A stretch of 64,000 nt of DNA. Source: Meloidogyne chitwoodi (Eukaryota; Nematoda; Chromadorea; Rhabditida; Meloidogynidae). The position numbers and the translations under genes are program-made. The notes under the pieces were generated by a model. The model saw only the letters and a program-made list of their open reading frames with translations, was not told the origin of the DNA and ran no database searches. Shown here in pieces: positions 58,001 through 64,000 of the stretch. The stretch covers positions 1,364,001 to 1,428,000 of the forward strand of contig JACZZP010000015.1 of the NCBI GenBank assembly GCA_015183035.1. The letters run 5' to 3'. Position 1 is the stretch's first letter. Each line of letters opens with the position of its first letter.

Positions 58001-61000
58001 ATTAATTAAAATTATTTATTAATTATTTTATATAATTTTATTAAATATATTTAGTATTTATTCTCAATTTATAATTTTTAATTTAAAATATTTATTTTAC
58101 TATTTTACTCAATTAATTTTACAATTACAATTTATATTGGTCATTTTTTCTCAACAATTTTTTTGTCACTCATCAAAACATTTCTCACAACACTAATAAT
58201 AATAATAATACTGTACTTTATTTATTTATTCTTTTCCACAAAATTAGTATATCTATTTTTATTCTTTAAATCCTAAGTTAAGAGAGATGATTTTTATTTT
58301 ATTTTTTATTATTAATTTATATAAAAATAGAAATATATAATAATTAATTTATTTAGGTAAATTAAAATTAATTTAGATCCTTTTTTTAAATATTTATTTC
58401 TTTAACTCAATTCTTTGCCTATTTTTTAATAAAAAATATTTAATAAAATAATTAATAAATAATGTTTCTTTTTATTTTTATAATATTTTAAAATAATTTA
58501 TATATTTTCGGACATTCTTTTTAAAACAAAGCTTAAAACTCTTGATTTTTAAAATAATAATATTTTAAAGAGTAATTTGTTAGTAATAAAGTAAAAAAAA
58601 AGTAAAATTCTTCGGACCATTGAAAATATTTTTGTGAAGAGGAAAGGGCCGAAAATTAAGAAAAAATTATTTAAGCGCTTTAAGTCTTAAAGCGATATAA
58701 TATATGAAGGTTTTAAAAGTAAAAAATATACAAAAAGAGAGAAGTTGGGTAAAAATAAAAATATTTTAGAAAGTTGTGCTTGTTGAGAATAGTTGGAAGG
58801 AGAGAGATTTTTAAATAATATATTTATTTATTTTTATTTTTAAAATATTTGTGCGCGAACATTTTTGTTTTGAATGAGAAAAGGGGTAATTGACTGACTG
58901 ACTGGATGGCCAGTAATTTATTTAAGCATTGGTCAGTTTATAAATAAATAAATAAATAAATATTTAAAAAAAAAGAAGAGAAAAAAAGCTTATTGTTTTT
59001 TACAAAAATAACTTTATTTTATATAAATCACTTAAATTTATTTTTTTATAAAAAATAATAAATAATAGGTAATTTAATTATTTTTTAAATTAAAAGGCTT
59101 AAATTTTTTTGTTAATTATTAATTTAATATTTTAAATAAAATTTAAGAATAATTTTTATTGAAAGTTTTAATTTGTTTTAATTAATAATTAAGTACCTAT
59201 TTAATTAAAAAATAAGTTTTTTACTAATTATTTTTAAATAAAATAAATAAATAAATTTTTTTTTTAAATTTTAATTTTTATCAAATCCATCACAGATTTT
59301 TTTGTGTTAATTTTTAATTTTTCATATTTTTATTTTGAGTAAATTTATTTAAAAATGTCTACATATTATAAACCTTTATATAATAAATTCCATTCCTTAT
59401 AAAATAGCATTAATAAAAAAAAATTGTTAAAATTAAAAAAATATATATTATTTTATAACTTTCATTTTAAATTTAATTTAACAAAGTAATGAAGCCAAAA
59501 AATATTTATTTATATAAAAATTAATTTATTTAAATATATTAAAAAGCTTAAAATCTCTTCAGATTTATTTTGATGGATTTTCCCGCCTTTTTTTATTTTT
59601 TCTCTTACTTGGGAATTTATTAATTTATATTAAAGCTATCAACTTTAAAAAGAGATAGAAGCCTTTGCTTAAGATTTTTTTTAAATTAAATAAAAAAGAG
59701 AAGAGAAAATGCTTTTGGTATTTTATTTTTTTAAAGGCATAATACTTTCATTCAAATAATTTTTAAAAAAAAAGTGTATTTATACAAGGATAAACAAGGA
59801 AAGGGAAAAAGAATTAAATAAAGACCCAATTAGGCTGATTGGAATTATTTTTATTTTTTTTTTAAAGAAATTTCCTCTTATCTTTTTTTTTTAATTTTAA
59901 TTTCACAAAGGTGTGAGAAGAAGTAAATAAAATAATTTTTAAATTAATTTAATTAATTTAAAAAAATTGAAATAATAATAAAAACAATATTTATTTTAAC
60001 TTAAATAAATTAAAAAAATATATTAAATTATTTAATTAACTTATTTATATTATTAAAATATTTATTTCTTTTTTTTCTTATATTCCCCCAATAAATAAAA
60101 CTTTTATTTAACGCTAAGTTTTATTAAACTTTTCTCTTTCATAAACTTGACAACCTACTTATAAATAAACTTGAAGTACAAACTTGAATTCTTTTTTTTT
60201 TTATTTATTTTACAAACTTAAGTTTTTTTCTCTTTCATAAAATAAACTTGACAACTTATTGAATTATTTATTTATTTATTTTACAAACTTAAGTTTGTAT
60301 TTTTATATAAAACATTTTTATATATTTATTGTATTAAATTGATTAGCTTTTATTATATTTAAATAATTATTATTATTTGGCTTCTTAAATAAAAGAAACC
60401 TTCTTCTTTTATATATTTTTGCCCTCATTTATTTAAAGCTTTAATATATTTTATAAATTTGTATTTAATTAAAGTTTGTTTCGTAAAATAAAAAGGAAAT
60501 TTATTTATTTTTTTCTAATTATTAAAATATTTTTTTAATTTTTTTTCTTTAAAATTGAAAAAAAAAATAAATTAAATATATAATTAATTATTACCTTTTA
60601 TTATTAATTAATATTTAAATTAAAAGTTTAATAGTTATTAGACATATTTTTATTTTATTTTTTTGATTTAACTTTTTATTATCTTGAAATAAAAAATTTA
60701 ATTTAAAATTATTTTATTTTAATATTTATTTTTTTTTCTAATTTTTTATAGTTCCACATAAACTTTCTTTTCTGCTATCATATCAAACCTTTTGATATTT
60801 TACTTTTTTATTAACATATTTAGGCGTAGACTGATAACAATTTAATCGAGAATATAAATTAAAAGTTTTTTTATTTATTTAAATAATCTTAAAAATATTT
60901 AATAAATTTATAAAATGTTTGGACCCCAAAAAGATCCCTTAGGACCAAAAAAATCTGACATTTAGAGGAATTTAAAGGAATTTCTAATATATTTTATATT

Positions 61001-63544
61001 TAACAAATTAGTTTTATTTTGAATTTATTAAAATATTTTTTAAATTTATATTTTTAGGGTCTTAATTTCATAAAATTATAAAAATGCTTGTCATTTTTTA
61101 CCAAAGTTTTTGACTTTTTTTAATATTTATATTTTCACAAACTCCAAAATCAATTTTCTTATCAGTCCGCCTGATGGACTTGAGAATATATAAAATTTAT
61201 TAATTCCCGAAAAGAGAAAATAAATAAATATTAAACAAAACTTTTGCTATTAAAACAAATATTATTTTTTATTATTATTGAAAAAAGAATATATATTTAT
61301 TAGGCATTTCAATGTTATTTTATTTAATATTTTAGATAAGCAATTTTTTAAATAATTTTAAAGCATTTTATTATTTTTTATTTAAATTAAATTTTCAAAT
61401 ATTAATTTGTTGTGGGTTTATTTATATAAAATATTTATTTAAAAATAAAACATTTACGTTTTTATGGTTAATAACTCTTTATAAATTTTATTTTTTAATT
61501 TAAATAAATTTATTAAAAATATTTTTTTTAATTTTTGTAATAACTTCTTCCATTTTTTCCTTTACAATAAAAACACAGTAATCCTTAAATTCATACCCGC
61601 CTCCTTTAAGCATTTCCAGGATAGCAATAAAATAAAAAAACTTTGTAAATATTTTTCTCTCTCCTCCTCTTTTATTTTATTTTTAGTTAGCCTTTTCTCC
61701 TCATCTTCTTTTTAATTTTAAATTTTTTATTAATATTTTAAAAAATTATTTTAATTTTTTAAAATTTATTAAAAGAATTCAGATAATTATTTAATTAAAT
61801 ATAAATATTTAGATTAATATATTTTAAAAGAAAAATAAATAAATAAATATATAATTTAATTTATTAAAAAATTAAAAGTTTAATTAGTTTTACTATTTAT
61901 TTCTAAACCTTTTTTTATTTTTACAACATTAAAAAGTAATAGATAAAAAAACTAAATTTATTTATATATTACTCATATCACACTAACAATATTTAAAACT
62001 ATATTTATAACTTTATTTATTTTTATTCAACCGCTTATTTTTAAATTAAAAATAAAAACAACATTCCTCTTTTTTTTTAATTATTCCATTATAGAATATT
62101 TAAATAAAATAATTAATATTTTAAAAAAGCCAAAATATTAAAACAAAATATTTTTATTTTCTCTTCTTTTTTAAGTATTTTCTCACACTTAATTAATATT
62201 TATTTAAAAATATTTTGGAGCAATTTTACATTCAGCAACTTTAAAAAATAAAAAGCTTAGAATCTTTTTGTAGTTAAAATTTATTATAATTCTTAAATAA
62301 TTTTAATTTATAAAATTTTATTCTCTTTAATTTTTATTATATTTTTAAAAATTGAAAAGATTTATTAATTCACTTATTTTGACTTTTTAAAATTTTTATT
62401 TTAAAATTAGCAATCTCATATTTACCAAAAAAACCAATAAAACCTCATCTCCTAAACAATGAGTATCGCGGCTATTATTTAAAAAGAATAAAAATGAGGG
62501 AAGGATTAACTTGGCACTTTTTTCGATTTTTCAATGCATTATTGCCTAGTTTGATGAACGCCTGCTAGGCAAGATTAAGCCTTTTGGTAAGCAGGAAAAA
62601 AGAAAAAAATAAAAAGGCAATCGGCAAACTGGCGGAGATTTACTGAACAAAAAGGCATAAAATTTATTTATCATTTTTGTTAAAAATAACCTCCTAAAAC
62701 CTTTTTTTCTGAGCTTTTTGTGTTGTGTAAGTAAAAAGGATGGCATTTAAAAGGATGGAAGAAGAGAAAATAGATGTGGGAGCTTGCGGGCCGACTTAAT
62801 CCTCTGGCGGGAAATGGCTGGCCGTGAAAGGAAGAATAATAATAATAAGAAAATGAGAAAAATTGAAGAAAAAAGAAATTGAGAAAAAAAGTTAGGTTGG
62901 TAAATTGGCCAGTAGTATGTAAAAAAGGGGGGAGGGATTAGGCCCTCACCAGGCTTTTGGGGGTCTTTTCTCACTACTACTACTGTTTATATTTATTTAT
63001 GTTAAGTGGTATATTTATATTAAAAGGCGGAAAATGCCACAAAAAAGAGCAGGAAATGGCAAAATTGTTTGATGGTTTTTAAGGATGCCGGAAAATATTA
63101 GCAAAATATTATTGAGACTAATAACACAATTGATGGTGTTTAACAATATTTTAAAGAAAAAAAGGAAATATGTATTTTAAAAAGTAATAATATTTTATAG
63201 GTTAAATAAATGTTATTATTTACCTTCTCTTTTAAATTTAAATAAATTATTTGAGTTAAGTTTTTGAGAGAAATTTTAAGAAAAATTTCAGTTTCTCAAA
63301 ATAAATAAATTTCTTTGAGTCTTCTTCACTTTAAAATTTATAAATTTTTAATTTCAATTAATTTTAACGAATTAAATTTTATTTTAATTTTTTTACACAA
63401 ATTTTTAATATAAAATATATTTAAATTATTTATTTTTTAGATAATTACCTAATTATTTTTAATATAAATTTAATTAAAATAATTTCTATATATTATAATA
63501 AATGATAAAAATATAAAAAATAAATTTTCATAACAACATAAAAA
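55025..63544. other. 8.5-kb gene-poor region upstream of a partial gene
   Basis: No gene could be supported. G/C-richer islands stand out at 55570-55690 (including GGATCCCCCCGCCC), 56410-56600 (GCGCATCGACGATTGCGCG), 56640-56940, 58840-58940 and 62500-63090. Elsewhere there are AT runs and TTTA/AAAT repeats. The islands carry short frames at 56664-56902 and 62546-62974 with no similarity or splice support. Islands in an otherwise AT desert ahead of a gene can be conserved regulatory DNA or old repeats. Confidence 0.4.
62527..62576. repeat. Short hairpin in G/C-rich island
   Basis: GCCTAG (in TTGCCTAGTTTGATG) and CTAGGC (in CGCCTGCTAGGCAAG) are inverted copies about 20 bp apart and extend with TTGCCTAG/CTAGGCAA to 8 bp. 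It lies upstream of the partial gene at 63545. No function is claimed. Confidence 0.35.
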
Positions 63545-64000
63545 ATGATAGGAAATGATAATACAATAGAACAAACACCTTCATCTTCATCAGCTCATTT
63601 TATTAAAGAAGAAGCACATTTTGATGAGGATGAAAAAAATAATAATGATAATAAATATTTAATTGATAGAGAAGGTAAAAATTCTAAAAATTTATTACTA
63701 AATAATTGTTTAAAAATAAATATATACATTTAATTAATTTAAATAAATAATTTTAGCCTCACCAAAATCTCAAAATAAACTTGAAAATGAACAAACACAA
63801 CAACAATTATTTAATCCATATTTTGCCCAATTTCCAATATCAATATCATCTACTAACCCTACAGCAGCTGCAGCACTGTTTTCTCAATTTTCTGCTGCAA
63901 ATTTATTTGGTTTATTAGAAAATGGATTTGAAAAAACGCCTAATGGAGAAGAAGAGAACACAACGCCAAGCGAGAATGTAAATAATAATAGTCCCTTTGA
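63545..64000 (+). CDS. N-terminal part of a low-complexity, probably regulatory protein (cut by window end)
   Basis: Exon 1 (63545-63674) reads MIGNDNTIEQTPSSSSAHF, IKEEAHFDEDEKNNNDNK and ends in phase 1. The intron ends TTTTAG, and exon 2 (63757 onward) reads ASPKSQNKLENEQTQQQLFN, PYFAQFPISISSTNPTAAAA, LFSQFSAANLFGLLENGF and continues past the window end. Poly-Gln, poly-Ala, Ser and acidic stretches with IKEE look like the activation/linker region of a developmental transcription factor. No DNA-binding domain falls inside the window, so the class is unknown. The 8.5-kb upstream desert fits a regulated developmental gene (inference). Confidence 0.6.

Noticed and set aside
62546..62974. Two minus-strand frames in a G/C-rich island
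   Set aside because: Unrecognisable sequence, no splice junctions; the island is better described as non-coding.

Overview
The window is 64 kb of eukaryotic nuclear DNA, very AT-rich (most non-coding stretches are poly-A/T mixtures). Genes are compact with many short GT-AG introns (about 40-500 bp). Protein families (a DUF19 secreted protein, a LYS-type GH25 lysozyme-like protein, UNC-50, SCOC/UNC-69, a FLYWCH-MULE gene) and tight same-strand gene clusters point to a nematode. The extreme AT content and the secreted lineage-specific proteins suggest a plant-parasitic tylenchid such as Meloidogyne; that genus call is inference.

Layout. 0-11 kb (minus strand): a secreted Cys-rich protein, the TFIIH helicase XPB, two tandem VMA21-like V-ATPase assembly factors, ORC3 and an SLC36-like amino acid transporter. 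11.4 kb: a hAT-type MITE with an exact 8-bp target duplication. 11.8-15.6 kb (minus): a divergent beta-catenin-like Armadillo protein. 17-20.8 kb (minus): Abitram, PEX19 and a FLYWCH-MULE transposase-like gene. 21-22 kb (plus): RAB-18. 22-25.5 kb: essentially empty. 25.5-33.4 kb: a DUF19 secreted protein (plus), METTL18 (minus) and two AT-rich, Lys/Asn/Glu-rich secreted pioneer proteins. 33.8-39.4 kb (minus): a GRIP-domain golgin (golgin-245 type) preceded by the KEOPS subunit Pcc1. 39.6-43.1 kb: a transposon cluster made of inverted minisatellite arrays and a 1.76-kb element with 22-bp terminal inverted repeats and a decayed gene. 43.2-47 kb: GTPBP10 (Obg GTPase, plus) and a GH25-like protein lacking the catalytic acids (minus). 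48-49.4 kb (minus): SCOC/UNC-69 with a hAT element in its second intron. 49.6-55 kb: two Merlin (IS1016-like) element relics around OST4 and UNC-50 (plus) and UTP11 (minus). 55-63.5 kb: a long gene-poor stretch. 63.5 kb to the end (plus): the first exons of a low-complexity, probably regulatory protein cut off by the window.

How the genes work together. Most are housekeeping genes: transcription and repair (XPB), replication (ORC3), ribosome assembly (UTP11, GTPBP10), tRNA modification (Pcc1), glycosylation (OST4) and Golgi/ER traffic (RAB-18, golgin, UNC-50, SCOC). Several lie head-to-tail with gaps of about 180-530 bp, compatible with trans-spliced operons: ORC3-VMA21-VMA21-XPB, PEX19-Abitram, Pcc1-golgin and OST4-UNC-50. 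No SL RNA gene or transcript evidence is available here, so operon status is inference.

No wholly new molecular system was found. The strongest oddities are the inverted minisatellite cluster with a TQT-rich transposon protein, the satellite-armed hAT element inside SCOC, the paired Merlin relics, the apparently catalytically dead GH25 protein, the two VMA21-like genes side by side, and the secreted pioneer genes.
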